Below are positions 1-8,351 of a DNA stretch of 64,000 nt, one piece after another. Source of the stretch: Rhodococcus sp. 06-235-1A. GTDB taxonomy: Bacteria > Actinomycetota > Actinomycetes > Mycobacteriales > Mycobacteriaceae. The position numbers were made by a program, and so were the translations under genes. The stretch covers positions 434,001-498,000 of the forward strand of contig NZ_NOYI01000021.1 of NCBI RefSeq assembly GCF_002258785.1, in the 5' to 3' direction. Positions within the stretch are counted from its first letter, which is position 1. Each line of letters opens with the position of its first letter. The notes under the pieces were generated by a model. It ran no database searches and was not told where the DNA came from. It worked only from the letters and a program-made list of their open reading frames with translations.

Positions 1-1
1 G

Positions 2-658
2 ATAGGTCTCGGAGGGTGGGCGATCGGTCAGTGCTACTGGACCGTGGCCCACAACGCATTCGAGGACCCGCTACCGAATCTCGAGTTGGGCAACATCGCG
101 TACTACCTGCTGCCGGTCTGCGCGATCCCGGCCTTGTGGATGCGTGCGTCGCATCTCGGCGCGATCAAGAACCGTCCGACGGCGATCTCGGGTCTGGTCA
201 TGGTAGGAATTGCGGCGTTCGCCACGACACTGGCGTTCGTGACCATCTCGTCCTCGTTCTCCACGGGATCGCAATCGTGGGTGTCGGTGATGTATCCGAC
301 CACGAGCATGGTGTTGGCGGCAGTGGCCGCCATGCCCATCCTCACCGCGCAACGCGATCTGATGACACTCGTTCTTGCAGTGGGGTTCTCTGGTCTGACC
401 ATCTCGGATTTCGCATTCGTCATCGTCACGACCAGTCCCGGTGCCGCCGGTCTCCCGGCCGGAACCACCCTCGGATACCTACTGTTCACTCTCGCCATGT
501 GCTGCGCGGCGGTGATCACGTCGGTGCCTCGAACCGTCCGCAGCAGTGTGTCGAACGCGAAGACCGACTCACGAGCGCGTGACATGAGTCAGAGTCTGTC
601 GACCGAAGCGCCCGCACTCGGTGTGCCCGATCCGTCGCCCCCCAGCTCGGTACCGTAG
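2..658 (+). CDS. Multi-pass membrane protein, 3' part only
   Basis: The reading frame is open from the first bases of the window, so the true start lies upstream and only the C-terminal part, about 218 residues, is visible. At least five hydrophobic stretches can be seen, for example around bases 95-145, 185-250, 290-345, 365-430 and 465-530. They are followed by a polar, serine- and proline-rich tail that ends at 658. I recognise no enzymatic motif in the visible part. It could be the membrane half of a sensor or signalling protein, as in the GGDEF protein near 10 kb, but no catalytic domain follows it. Coding is supported by hydrophobic patterning and G/C-rich third positions. An internal ATG at 44 is unlikely to be the start because the upstream residues continue the same membrane pattern. 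Confidence 0.6.
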   Translation: MGLGGWAIGQCYWTVAHNAFEDPLPNLELGNIAYYLLPVCAIPALWMRASHLGAIKNRPTAISGLVMVGIAAFATTLAFVTISSSFSTGSQSWVSVMYPTTSMVLAAVAAMPILTAQRDLMTLVLAVGFSGLTISDFAFVIVTTSPGAAGLPAGTTLGYLLFTLAMCCAAVITSVPRTVRSSVSNAKTDSRARDMSQSLSTEAPALGVPDPSPPSSVP

Positions 659-802
659 CGGGGTGGTGTCGAGACAGGGAAGCGCGGTCGGTAGCCACCG
701 GTACCAACGGGCGCCCCGACCCACCCGCACACGACAGCGGCGACACCTGTTGGGAAAGCGACAAAATCGCCGATGAAGGGTACGAACCGCTAGGCTCGTT
801 CG

Positions 803-3235
803 GTGACGGACTCAACGTGGGACGGGTACGTCCGTGTGCGCGGCGCTACCGAGCACAACCTGGTAGCTGTCGATGTCGACATTCCCCGCAATGCGTTCGT
901 CGCGTTCACAGGGGTGTCGGGGTCCGGGAAGTCGTCACTGGCTTTCAGCACTTTGTACGCCGAAGCGCAGCGACGTTATTTCGAGTCTGTGGCCCCGTAC
1001 GCACGTCGGCTGCTTCAGCAAGTGGGTGCACCTCATGTCGCGTCCATCACCGGCCTTCCCCCAGCCGTTGCGCTGCAGCAACGCCGGGGTTCACCCAGTT
1101 CACGCTCGAGCGTCGGCACCATCACCACGATGTCGAACCTCCTGCGCATGCTCTACTCCCGGGCCGGTACCTATCCCGACGGTGCGCCCTTGCTCCCGGC
1201 AGAAGCGTTCTCACCCAACACCGTCGCCGGCGCCTGCCCGCGGTGCGGCGGATTGGGTGAATTCCATGATGTGACAACGGACCTGCTCGTTCCCGACCCG
1301 TCGCTGAGCATTCGTGAGGGCGCGATCGCTGCGTGGCCGGGTGCCTGGCAAGGCGCAAACCTGCGCAGCATCGTCAGCGGCATGGGTATCGACATCGACG
1401 CGCCGTGGCGCACGCTGAAGAAGAAGGACCGGGAGTGGCTTCTCTTCACCGACGAGCATCCCAAGGTGTGGATCGAACCGGAAGAGGGCAGAGTCGACCA
1501 CAGTTACGAAGGCAAGTTCTGGAGCGCCCGCAGCCATGTCATGCACGTTCTGACCGACTCGAACAGCGAGCGCATGCGGGAACGCGCTCTGCAATTCACC
1601 GAGACCGTCCGCTGCCCGATGTGCTCCGGAAGCGGACTGCGCGCCGACGCGCTGGCCGTCACCGTCACCGGCCGGTCGATCGCCGAGATCAATGCGGTCT
1701 CGCTGACAGAACTTGCCGCGATACTGCGCCCCATTGCCGAAGAGTCGGGGGAGGCCACGGAGGTGGCGGTACGCATCACCGCCGACCTGCTGGCCAGGAT
1801 CGACGTGCTGCTCGAGTTGGGCTTGGGATATTTGTCGCTCGGCCGTAGCTCGACGACTCTGTCGCCAGGCGAGACGCAGCGATTGCGGATCGCCACTCAG
1901 CTCCGCTCGGGGCTCTTCGGGGTGGTGTACGTGTTGGACGAACCCTCTGCCGGGCTGCATCCCGCGGATGCCGAGCCACTGCTCGACGTCCTGGACCAGC
2001 TGAAGGCGTCGGGAAACTGCTTGTTCGTCGTCGAACACGACATGGACGTGGTCCGCCGCGCCGACTGGGTGGTCGACATCGGACCCGCTGCCGGCGAGGG
2101 CGGCGGACGGGTGCTCTACAGCGGCCCAGTCGCGGGCTTGGAGGAGATCGAGGAGTCGGTCACCAGCAGGCACCTCTTCGGTCGAGCGGAGTTCGTGCAG
2201 AGGGAGGCACGCCCTATCCAGGGCTGGCTCACTCTGACCGGAGTCACCCGGCACAATCTGCGGGAGTTGACGGCGCAGTTCCCGCACGCGGTCCTGACGG
2301 CAGTGACAGGTGTGTCGGGCTCCGGGAAGTCGACACTCGTCAGCCAGGTTCTGTTCGAGGTGGCGCGCCACCGACTCGAGACCGCGGCGGACGAGGACGA
2401 TGACGCGCAGATCGAGGTCGACGTGGCCGAGGTCTCCGGAATCGAGACGTTCACCCGCCTGGTCCGGGTGGATCAACGCCCCATCGGCCGAACCCCACGA
2501 TCGACACTGGCCACCTACGTCGGAATGTTCGACATCGTCCGCAAACTGTTCGCCGCCACCGATGAGGCCAAGGCTCGCGGATGGGCACCGGGACGGTTCT
2601 CCTTCAACGTCGCCGACGGACGATGCCCCACGTGTCAGGGCGACGGTTTCGTCGAGGTGGAGCTGCTGTTCCTCCCCGGCACCTATGGCCCGTGCCCCAC
2701 CTGCCATGGCGACCGGTACAACCCGGAAACTCTCGAAATAACGTGGCGTGACAAGACAATTGCGCAAGTGCTGCACATGTCGGTGGACGAGGCTGCGATG
2801 TTCTTCGCCGATATCACGGGAGCATCCCGCAGTCTGGAGACCTTGCGCGACATCGGGCTCGGCTACCTTCGACTCGGTCAACCCGCCACCGAGCTGAGCG
2901 GCGGAGAAGCACAGCGCATCAAGATTGCCACCGAATTGCAGCGCACCCGGCGCGGCACTGCCCTCTATCTACTGGACGAACCGACCGCAGGGCTGCATCC
3001 CTCCGACGTCGCACTGCTCATGCGCCAGCTGAACCTGCTTGTCGACGCGGGCAACACCGTGGTGATGGTGGAGCACGACTTGGATGCCATAGCGTCCGCA
3101 GACTGGGTCATCGATCTCGGTCCCGGCGGCGGCGACAACGGGGGCACTGTTGTTGCCACCGGGACCCCCGCCGAAGTCGCGTCGTCCACGGACAGCATCA
3201 CGGGACCATATCTGGCCCGCCGACTCCAATCCTGA
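803..3235 (+). CDS. UvrA-like ABC ATPase of the UvrA2 class
   Basis: The 810-residue protein has two UvrA ABC modules. The first has Walker A GVSGSGKSS (residues 37-45), a zinc site CPRCGGLG, a second CxxC in CPMCSGSG, signature LSPGETQRLRIA and Walker B VYVLDEPSAGLHP. The second has GVSGSGKST, two CxxC pairs in the C-terminal zinc region, signature LSGGEAQRIKIA and LYLLDEPTAGLHP. Classical UvrA has about 950-970 residues. Here the stretch between the first Walker module and the first zinc site is about 100 residues shorter, just where the UvrB-binding domain sits. That marks the UvrA2 class, linked in other bacteria to drug or DNA-adduct tolerance rather than canonical excision repair. The GTG start gives the family-typical N-terminus. 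The gene appears to stand alone, followed by a MerR gene. The role is inferred from the family only. Confidence 0.9.
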   Translation: MTDSTWDGYVRVRGATEHNLVAVDVDIPRNAFVAFTGVSGSGKSSLAFSTLYAEAQRRYFESVAPYARRLLQQVGAPHVASITGLPPAVALQQRRGSPSSRSSVGTITTMSNLLRMLYSRAGTYPDGAPLLPAEAFSPNTVAGACPRCGGLGEFHDVTTDLLVPDPSLSIREGAIAAWPGAWQGANLRSIVSGMGIDIDAPWRTLKKKDREWLLFTDEHPKVWIEPEEGRVDHSYEGKFWSARSHVMHVLTDSNSERMRERALQFTETVRCPMCSGSGLRADALAVTVTGRSIAEINAVSLTELAAILRPIAEESGEATEVAVRITADLLARIDVLLELGLGYLSLGRSSTTLSPGETQRLRIATQLRSGLFGVVYVLDEPSAGLHPADAEPLLDVLDQLKASGNCLFVVEHDMDVVRRADWVVDIGPAAGEGGGRVLYSGPVAGLEEIEESVTSRHLFGRAEFVQREARPIQGWLTLTGVTRHNLRELTAQFPHAVLTAVTGVSGSGKSTLVSQVLFEVARHRLETAADEDDDAQIEVDVAEVSGIETFTRLVRVDQRPIGRTPRSTLATYVGMFDIVRKLFAATDEAKARGWAPGRFSFNVADGRCPTCQGDGFVEVELLFLPGTYGPCPTCHGDRYNPETLEITWRDKTIAQVLHMSVDEAAMFFADITGASRSLETLRDIGLGYLRLGQPATELSGGEAQRIKIATELQRTRRGTALYLLDEPTAGLHPSDVALLMRQLNLLVDAGNTVVMVEHDLDAIASADWVIDLGPGGGDNGGTVVATGTPAEVASSTDSITGPYLARRLQS

Positions 3236-3479
3236 ACTGGCGCAACGTTGCAGGGAGCCCGATCATCAGCCTGACCGCGAATCCCCACAGGTAGGTCGCG
3301 CGGCTCATTCGGACAGATACGACAACATTGCCTCTCGGGCGTATTCGTCCACAACGACGAGTTGCGTGCACTCGGCTCGTCGGCGACGTCCCGCAGTCTC
3401 GAATGTCTCGAAAACCTGTTGCCTCATGTGTCTTTACATCCGTCGCGGACTTGCACGTTCCGTAGCGTCATGTGGTGCA

Positions 3480-3498
3480 GTGGGCCTATCAAGCCCAC
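3480..3498. promoter_or_regulatory. Inverted repeat upstream of merR-type gene
   Basis: GTGGGC and GCCCAC form a perfect 6-bp inverted repeat with a 7-base spacer. It ends 16 bases before the ATG of the MerR-type gene and just before its AGGAAGG ribosome-binding site. MerR-family proteins usually bind dyads in their own promoters, so autoregulation is plausible. A 6-bp repeat in high-GC DNA can also arise by chance. Confidence 0.35.
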
Positions 3499-3514
3499 AG
3501 AGGAAGGCCCGCAC

Positions 3515-4378
3515 ATGTTCTCGTCGTTCGTTCCGCCGCGTCAGGTCACAATCGGAGGTGCCGCCGCTTTTGTCGGCACCACGCCGCGAGCGCTCCGTCA
3601 TTACCACCAGATCGGTCTGTTACCGGAGCCCGAACGGGGAAGCGACGACCGCCGCCGCTACGGCTACGACGAGATGGTCCGGCTGCTGTGGATCCGCCGA
3701 ATGGCCGACGCGGGCATTGCCCTCGACGACATCCGCGACGCATTCGCGGACGCGTCCGGTACCGCCGACAGCGACGTCGCGCGCATCCTGGACCGGCTGG
3801 AGGGGTCCCTCGTCGCCCGGCAAGCAGAACTCGAGCAGCAGCGGATCGCCGTGCAGCGTATGCGTGCGCGGGGAAGCAGGGTGGGCCTGCTCTCCAATGT
3901 CGTGAGCGAGCGCCTCGCAGAACTGCCCGAGGGGGCCCTGCGGCAGGACGACCTCGACACCCTGCTCGTGACCGAGCGGATCTTCGGCGCGCTCGGCGCG
4001 TCCGTCCAGGCATCGCGTTTCATCGCCCTGGCCACGCACCCGGATCTGCGGGAAGATTCCGACCGGGTCGCTGCCGCCGAGGAGGCGCTCGACGACACGG
4101 TTGCAGTCGACGACCCCCGCGTGGCGGAGGTGGCCGGCGAACGGCACGCCTTCGAGACCGCCCTGCACGCGGTTATCGAGAGATCCGGTCTGGCGCAGGC
4201 CGACGACGCTCGGTTCGACGCCTGGTACGAAGTGCACCCCGCTCCCGCCGACGCCGGATCGGCGTGCGGGTCGACGAACCTCGCCGAGACCGTGCGGATG
4301 ATGCCGTACGACTTCTCTCCTGCACGCTTACGATGCATGGAACTGGCCCTGGAACTCGACGTACCCGGCACGACATGA
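3515..4378 (+). CDS. MerR-family transcriptional regulator
   Basis: The 287-residue protein has an N-terminal MerR winged helix-turn-helix at about residues 9-80. The typical pattern VTIGGAAAFVGTTPRALRHY is followed by the wing with a GLLPEPERG-like turn and DDRRRYGYDEMVRLLWI. A coiled segment rich in Glu and Gln (about 95-125) would form the dimerisation helix. The remaining 160 residues are acidic and alpha-helical, with no cysteine cluster or recognisable ligand domain, so this is not a classic metal sensor. The ATG at 3515 is chosen over the longer open frame because AGGAAGG lies 8 bases upstream and the MerR fold begins right after it. The gene stands alone between uvrA2-like DNA and a decayed stretch. 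Target genes and inducer are unknown. Confidence 0.85.
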   Translation: MFSSFVPPRQVTIGGAAAFVGTTPRALRHYHQIGLLPEPERGSDDRRRYGYDEMVRLLWIRRMADAGIALDDIRDAFADASGTADSDVARILDRLEGSLVARQAELEQQRIAVQRMRARGSRVGLLSNVVSERLAELPEGALRQDDLDTLLVTERIFGALGASVQASRFIALATHPDLREDSDRVAAAEEALDDTVAVDDPRVAEVAGERHAFETALHAVIERSGLAQADDARFDAWYEVHPAPADAGSACGSTNLAETVRMMPYDFSPARLRCMELALELDVPGTT

Positions 4379-4490
4379 GTCACCGGCGCCGCACGCCGAC
4401 CCATATCTCGATCCGAGTCGGCATGTGGTCGGCTGTCTGGCGACGACCATGCTCATCGCCGGCGACAACTCTGCGGCTTGAACCTCGAGT

Positions 4491-4606
4491 GGGGTCACCT
4501 CGGTCGCGCAGGGCGGCCTGCACTTCTTCTTCGATCTGCGCGGCGAAGCGGGCCTTCTTGCCGGTGATGCCGTAGCCGAGGGCGAGCTCGAGTCGTAGAA
4601 GAGCCG
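4491..4606 (-). pseudogene. Unrecognised coding relic in decayed stretch
   Basis: On the minus strand this segment reads as a protein-like stretch containing LELALGYGITGKKARF and QIEEEVQAALRDRG, with almost every codon ending in G or C, like the live genes nearby. The frame continues on either side only into composition-poor sequence without a plausible start or domain. I do not recognise the family. It looks like a surviving piece of a gene lost from this 1.2-kb stretch. Confidence 0.3.
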
Positions 4607-4858
4607 GCCTAGGTGGGCCGACGCTCCGGGAGAGGGTAGTCGCTTTACCGGGGCCGATGCCTGGAGCTGGGTGCACAATTCGTACACACTGCCGGCCTGT
4701 ACGCCGCCGCACACGACCCGTCCATCATCTGGGAAGGCCACCGTGTCGGACGGGAAATCGGGTACGTGGACCAGCGTTGTGAACGAGAACAGCGGTTTTC
4801 GGATCCCGCCTCTCGATTGCTGCTTTGGATACAGCTGGCGGCAATCAGACGATAGGTG

Positions 4859-5253
4859 TCAGCCCAGTGCACTCAGCAACACGGCATCAAGTTCTCCGGA
4901 CGGAACCATCGGCAACATGTGGTGGCTGCAGCCGGTCAGAACGACGGTGTGTGCGTTAGGGAGAACCTTCCCGACTGCGTCGGCAACACGAGAACTGTTG
5001 TGCACCATACTCTCGCCGGCAAAGACGATGGTGACGTCCGCGGACAGCGTCGCCCATCGATTCCCCTTGGGGCGGCGTGGAACCACTGGTTTCGCCGACG
5101 GGAAGTCGGCACCTCTCTCGGTGAGATCGAGCCAGTCTGCGTCGAGCGGCGCATTCTTCGTTTCCCACCGGATCAGCGAACGCATACGTTCGCGAGTCGG
5201 GCGCACCAGAAGTGGCACTGCGACAATCGATGACCACCTGAGACGAAAACCGA
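4859..5253 (-). pseudogene. Alpha/beta hydrolase, C-terminal remnant
   Basis: The minus-strand frame encodes the end of an alpha/beta hydrolase. It shows a lid-like region (RMRSLIRWETKNAPLDADW), then the acid-loop strand VTIVFAGESMVHNS and the catalytic-histidine loop VVLTGCSHHMLPM. The N-terminal half with the oxyanion HG motif and the nucleophile elbow is missing, and a stop codon at about 5256-5258 closes the frame upstream. About 130 residues remain of an expected 270-300, so this is a 5'-truncated remnant. A GTG at 5216-5218 could start a short product, but it could not be an active hydrolase. It lies between another coding relic and a uvrA fragment. Confidence 0.6.
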
Positions 5254-5333
5254 ACTACGCAAAGTACCACCAACCGGACTGGCGCTGACACTGCGGATAT
5301 TTGCTTAGCTTCCGACGGAGAGTTTTCCCGCCA

Positions 5334-5430
5334 AGGACTGTTCTCCTTCAACGTCGCAGACGGGCGGTGCCCCACGTTTCTGGGCGACGTTTTCGTCACG
5401 GTGGAACTGTTGATCCTTCCCGCCACCGAG
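5334..5430 (+). pseudogene. uvrA fragment (zinc-finger region relic)
   Basis: Bases 5341-5427 match 2597-2683 of the uvrA2-like gene at 74 of 87 positions by my count, without gaps. The translation keeps the reading frame (FSFNVADGRCPT then GDVFV and VELLILP), corresponding to the second zinc region of UvrA. The second cysteine of the CxxC pair is lost, as CPTCQG has become CPTFLG, and the similarity ends abruptly on both sides. This is a decayed copy of part of a uvrA gene, from this locus or from a paralogue that once stood here. Confidence 0.7.
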
Positions 5431-5561
5431 CTCACCAGTATCTGCCGGTGCGTCTTGCTGCGGATCTGCGGTTGTTTCCGTCCGCGTTACAGTCGGCCGG
5501 TTGACCGACGTCTCCGACCGACTCGTGTAGTGCGCTCTTTGGGTCCCGATGTGGTTGTGTA

Positions 5562-6875
5562 TCAACCAAGTCGGCCGGTGAATGCGCGTCCGGTCGATAC
5601 AGCGAGTCCGAGCAATCCGCGCAACCCCGGCAATGATCCCGCCAGCGACCACACGGTGTTCGTCGACGATTCGTCGGTCGGCTTGCCCGCGAAGCGATCC
5701 GAGAGCCAATCCAGAGTGACGGGGGCTGCGATCGGGTGCAGCGACAGGTGTTCGCTGAGGCGATCACGGATGTATGTGACGTTCGCTCCCGCAGCGCGGT
5801 AACGGCGCACTTGCCCGTCCACGTCGTCCACGTCGATCATCGGATCATGCACCGCTTGCACCACGAGAAGCGGAAAGTCGGGTGCCGACTTGCCGGGCTG
5901 AATATCCTGAAAGATCTGCACCATCTCGGGTGTCGCCAAGAGGTCTGCCATCGGGATATCGAGGTGCCGCTCCAGATCGTGCATCACCATGGACGCGACG
6001 GCATGCACTGTCGTCTTGCGGTGCAGGGACGAGAGGGCCTCGAGCCCTGCAGCAGCCACGTGTTCGCGAACGACGCGGTCGAGTTCGGGGTAGGTGCGAC
6101 GGAGGCCCTCCACCACCATCGCGGGCAGCGCCGCGAAGATCGTGCCGTTGAGGCGGGAGAATGCAGATCCGGGATCGCCGACGGGCGATCCGAGTGCAGC
6201 GCCGACGATGTCGAGTTCAGGGGCGTAGTCGGCTGCAGCCTCCGCGGCCCACGACGTCGCCAATCCGCCACCCGAGTACCCCCACAGCGCGACAGGGGTG
6301 GTGGCTGCGAGATCGAGCGGCTCGAAAGACAGTGCCGCGCGGACGCCGTCGAGTGTGCAGTAGCCGGGCTCGATCGGTGCTCCCCACTGTCCGTTCATGC
6401 CCTCGTGATCGGGAAGGGACAGAACCCATCCGCGGCGCAGTGCGTACAGGATGATCATGAACTCGAACTGCGGTACGGAGCCGACGGCTCGAGCGCCCGC
6501 CCGCAGGACGTAGGACGGGAAGCATCGATCCGACACGGCGTCGATCGCGCACTGATAGGACAGCAGGGCGCGCTGCGTTCGCGCTCGGCCCCCGACCGGA
6601 AGAATCACCGTCGTGACCGCGACGCGCGCTGCCCCCTCGAGGCTGGTGGTCCGGTACAGAAGTTGCCACGCCGACACCTTCTGCCGAATGACACCGAACA
6701 ACGCGAGGGTCACCTCGCGGGACCGCAACACGGTCCCCGGCTCCGCGCGCTCGAATCCGGCAGGGGCCCGATAGAACGGGTCCATGCTGGGAATCGCGAT
6801 GATCGATTCCGAGTCGGCGTGGTCGGCTGCCACTCGCGGACGACCGGTCGACGCGGTATCGGGTTCGGTACTCAT
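5562..6875 (-). CDS. Secretory lipase-family alpha/beta hydrolase
   Basis: The 437-residue protein follows the secretory lipase (LIP) family pattern: an N-terminal MDPFYRAPAGFERAEPGTVLRS-like entry, PDHEGMNGQW before the elbow, and the nucleophile in GYSGGG with Ser201. The likely acid lies in the VVQAVHDPMIDVDDV loop and the histidine in LSEHLSLHP. These enzymes hydrolyse esters or triacylglycerols. No signal peptide is visible at this start: the first 30 residues are polar, so the protein may be cytoplasmic or leave by another route. Its ATG overlaps the stop of the TetR gene by 4 bases, so the two genes form one operon. The operon diverges from an SDR/hydrolase operon across paired operators, suggesting joint control. 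Confidence 0.85.
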   Translation of the reverse strand: MSTEPDTASTGRPRVAADHADSESIIAIPSMDPFYRAPAGFERAEPGTVLRSREVTLALFGVIRQKVSAWQLLYRTTSLEGAARVAVTTVILPVGGRARTQRALLSYQCAIDAVSDRCFPSYVLRAGARAVGSVPQFEFMIILYALRRGWVLSLPDHEGMNGQWGAPIEPGYCTLDGVRAALSFEPLDLAATTPVALWGYSGGGLATSWAAEAAADYAPELDIVGAALGSPVGDPGSAFSRLNGTIFAALPAMVVEGLRRTYPELDRVVREHVAAAGLEALSSLHRKTTVHAVASMVMHDLERHLDIPMADLLATPEMVQIFQDIQPGKSAPDFPLLVVQAVHDPMIDVDDVDGQVRRYRAAGANVTYIRDRLSEHLSLHPIAAPVTLDWLSDRFAGKPTDESSTNTVWSLAGSLPGLRGLLGLAVSTGRAFTGRLG

Positions 6876-7435
6876 AGTGGATCGCTTCCTGGTGCGGGTG
6901 CGATGGTGTCGACGAGTTGCTCGATGACTGCTCGGGAGACTTCGGGCGACGCCGCGTGAGTCAGCAAGCCCTCGACGACGAACGTACCGATGCGGAGCAT
7001 GGCATCGGCCGCCTCACCGGATAGGCCTGCAGCCTCGATATCGGCGGCGAACAGCGATTCAGCGAAAGCATGAAACCCGTTGTGCCACTGATCGATGGCC
7101 TCCGACTCGGCCACCCGATCGTGCACCGTGGAGACCAATGGGCCGACTCTCCGAAGCCGCTCCACCAGCCAGTACAGCCTGTCGGCGAGTGGTAGATCGA
7201 CGATCTGGAGGTAGTCCGTGGCGTCCTCGGCGGCGATGGCCGTCAGAACAGCGACCAGGATGTCGTCCTTGTCGCCGAAGTACCAGTACAGCGTATTCGC
7301 GGTGACGCCCGCTGCTTTCGCCAGACGGCTGATCGAGGTGCGGTCGAAGCCGTCGGATACGAACATGTCGCGGGCGGCGTGCACGATGTCCTCTCGCTTG
7401 CTCTCCCGGTCGTGGAGTCCGCGATTCCTGGGCAT
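6872..7435 (-). CDS. TetR-family repressor of lipase/SDR operons
   Basis: The 187-residue protein has a TetR N-terminal DNA-binding domain (REDIVHAARDMFVSDGFDRT, helix-turn-helix about residues 33-54 with VTANTLYWYFGDKDDIL). The helical C-terminal ligand domain is not assignable. An ATG 10 codons upstream (7465) would place the start inside one of the two operator copies and add a non-conserved leader, so the ATG at 7435 is preferred. The gene is first in a two-gene operon with the lipase. Two matching palindromes in the divergent intergenic space are its probable binding sites, giving autoregulation and control of both operons. The inducer is unknown and may be a fatty acid, ester or alcohol given the targets. 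Confidence 0.88.
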   Translation of the reverse strand: MPRNRGLHDRESKREDIVHAARDMFVSDGFDRTSISRLAKAAGVTANTLYWYFGDKDDILVAVLTAIAAEDATDYLQIVDLPLADRLYWLVERLRRVGPLVSTVHDRVAESEAIDQWHNGFHAFAESLFAADIEAAGLSGEAADAMLRIGTFVVEGLLTHAASPEVSRAVIEQLVDTIAPAPGSDPL

Positions 7436-7448
7436 GTGACCAACTATA

Positions 7449-7467
7449 TCTTGAATGGTCTTCAAGA
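7449..7467. promoter_or_regulatory. TetR operator copy 1
   Basis: TCTTGAAtggtcTTCAAGA is a perfect 7-bp inverted repeat with a 5-base spacer. Its core CTTGAA-N5-TTCAAG is repeated exactly at 7481-7497. It lies 14 bases from the preferred start of the TetR gene, positioned to block its transcription. Confidence 0.75.
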
Positions 7468-7480
7468 GACTGCTACCGTC

Positions 7481-7497
7481 CTTGAATACCGTTCAAG
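7481..7497. promoter_or_regulatory. TetR operator copy 2
   Basis: CTTGAAtaccgTTCAAG has arms identical to copy 1 and lies 15 bases before the SDR start. The two dyad centres are 31 bases apart, about three helical turns, so two TetR dimers could sit on the same face of the DNA and shut both divergent operons. Confidence 0.75.
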
Positions 7498-7512
7498 AGT
7501 GGAGGCCCGTCG

Positions 7513-8310
7513 ATGTCGAAGACCGGAAGAACCGCGCTGATCACCGGAGCGTCAGCGGGCATAGGCACGGCCTTTGCTCGACACCTCGCCGCCGAGCGGC
7601 ACAACCTCGTTCTCGTTGCGCGGCGCGAGGACCGACTCATCGCACTGGCGGACGAGCTGTCGTCCCAGCATGATGTGCGATGCGACGTCGTGCCCGCGGA
7701 CCTCGCCGATCGCTCTGCACCCCGGGCCATCTTCGACGAAACGAAATCCCTCGGCGTCGACGTCGACATCCTCATCAACAACGCGGGCATGTCGGGGAAC
7801 TTCACGTTTGCAGATGCGCCGTTCGACGCACACGCCGCGGAAATACAGGTGATGATCACTGCCGTCACCGAACTCGCTCATCTCACGGTGCCCGGCATGA
7901 AAGAACGCGGATACGGCCGAATCGTGAATCTGTCGTCGTTGGCGGCGTTGCTGCCACCTGGTGCGAGTCTGCTGTACACCGGAATCAAGTCCTATGTGCT
8001 CGACATGTCGCAAGCACTCGACATGGAGTTGCGCCCGCACGGCATCCACGTGACTGCGCTCTGCCCTGGTTTCACCCACAGTGAGTTCCACGACGTGATG
8101 GGAACCCGAGATGCAGCGACCTCCAAGCTGCCCTCTCTGCTGTGGCAGTCGCCCGAGGACGTTGTCCGAGAGGGATGGCGGGCAGTGAACAACGGCACGC
8201 CGGTGTGCGTGCCCGGGATGGTCAACAAGGTGACTGCTGCTGCCGCGAAGCCGATTCCGACTCGCATCGGCTACTACCTCGGCAAAACCCTCAACCCTTT
8301 CAAGCTGTGA
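7513..8310 (+). CDS. SDR-family NAD(P)-dependent oxidoreductase
   Basis: The 265-residue protein is a classical short-chain dehydrogenase. It has the dinucleotide-binding TGASAGIG (residues 11-18), NNAG at 89-92, and the catalytic Ser142, Tyr155 and Lys159 (YTGIK). R37 and R38 after the second strand (LVARRED) favour NADP(H). The family interconverts alcohols and ketones, and the substrate cannot be told. It is the first gene of an operon with the hydrolase at 8352, divergent from the TetR/lipase operon and separated from it by two TetR operators. An ester-derived alcohol released by the lipase or the hydrolase is one possible substrate. Confidence 0.9.
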   Translation: MSKTGRTALITGASAGIGTAFARHLAAERHNLVLVARREDRLIALADELSSQHDVRCDVVPADLADRSAPRAIFDETKSLGVDVDILINNAGMSGNFTFADAPFDAHAAEIQVMITAVTELAHLTVPGMKERGYGRIVNLSSLAALLPPGASLLYTGIKSYVLDMSQALDMELRPHGIHVTALCPGFTHSEFHDVMGTRDAATSKLPSLLWQSPEDVVREGWRAVNNGTPVCVPGMVNKVTAAAAKPIPTRIGYYLGKTLNPFKL

Positions 8311-8351
8311 GATCCGATCACCACGCTGCTGGAGAACAGAGAGACGAACGC

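Larger units (their letters stand above)
4379..5561. other. Decayed intergenic stretch without intact genes
   Basis: About 1.2 kb separates the MerR gene from the lipase operon. Third-position bias is weak and changes frame, and no open frame has both a start context and a recognisable domain. The stretch holds three identifiable relics (listed separately) and a plus-strand frame at about 4664-4853 that reads like protein (LGAQFVHTAGLYAAAHDPS) but has no recognisable family. Together these suggest gene loss or old insertions and deletions. I see no transposase, inverted repeat or target-site duplication that would name a mobile element. Confidence 0.55.

Noticed and set aside
1211..2881. 556-codon open frame opposite the uvrA2-like gene
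   Set aside because: Shadow frame of a high-GC gene; no domain, and the plus strand encodes a clear UvrA protein.
5736..6959. 407-codon plus-strand frame opposite the lipase and TetR genes
   Set aside because: Shadow of two recognised minus-strand genes, composition typical of an antisense frame.
7436..7465. Longer start for the TetR gene at 7465
   Set aside because: The start would lie inside an operator copy, and the added residues are not family-like.
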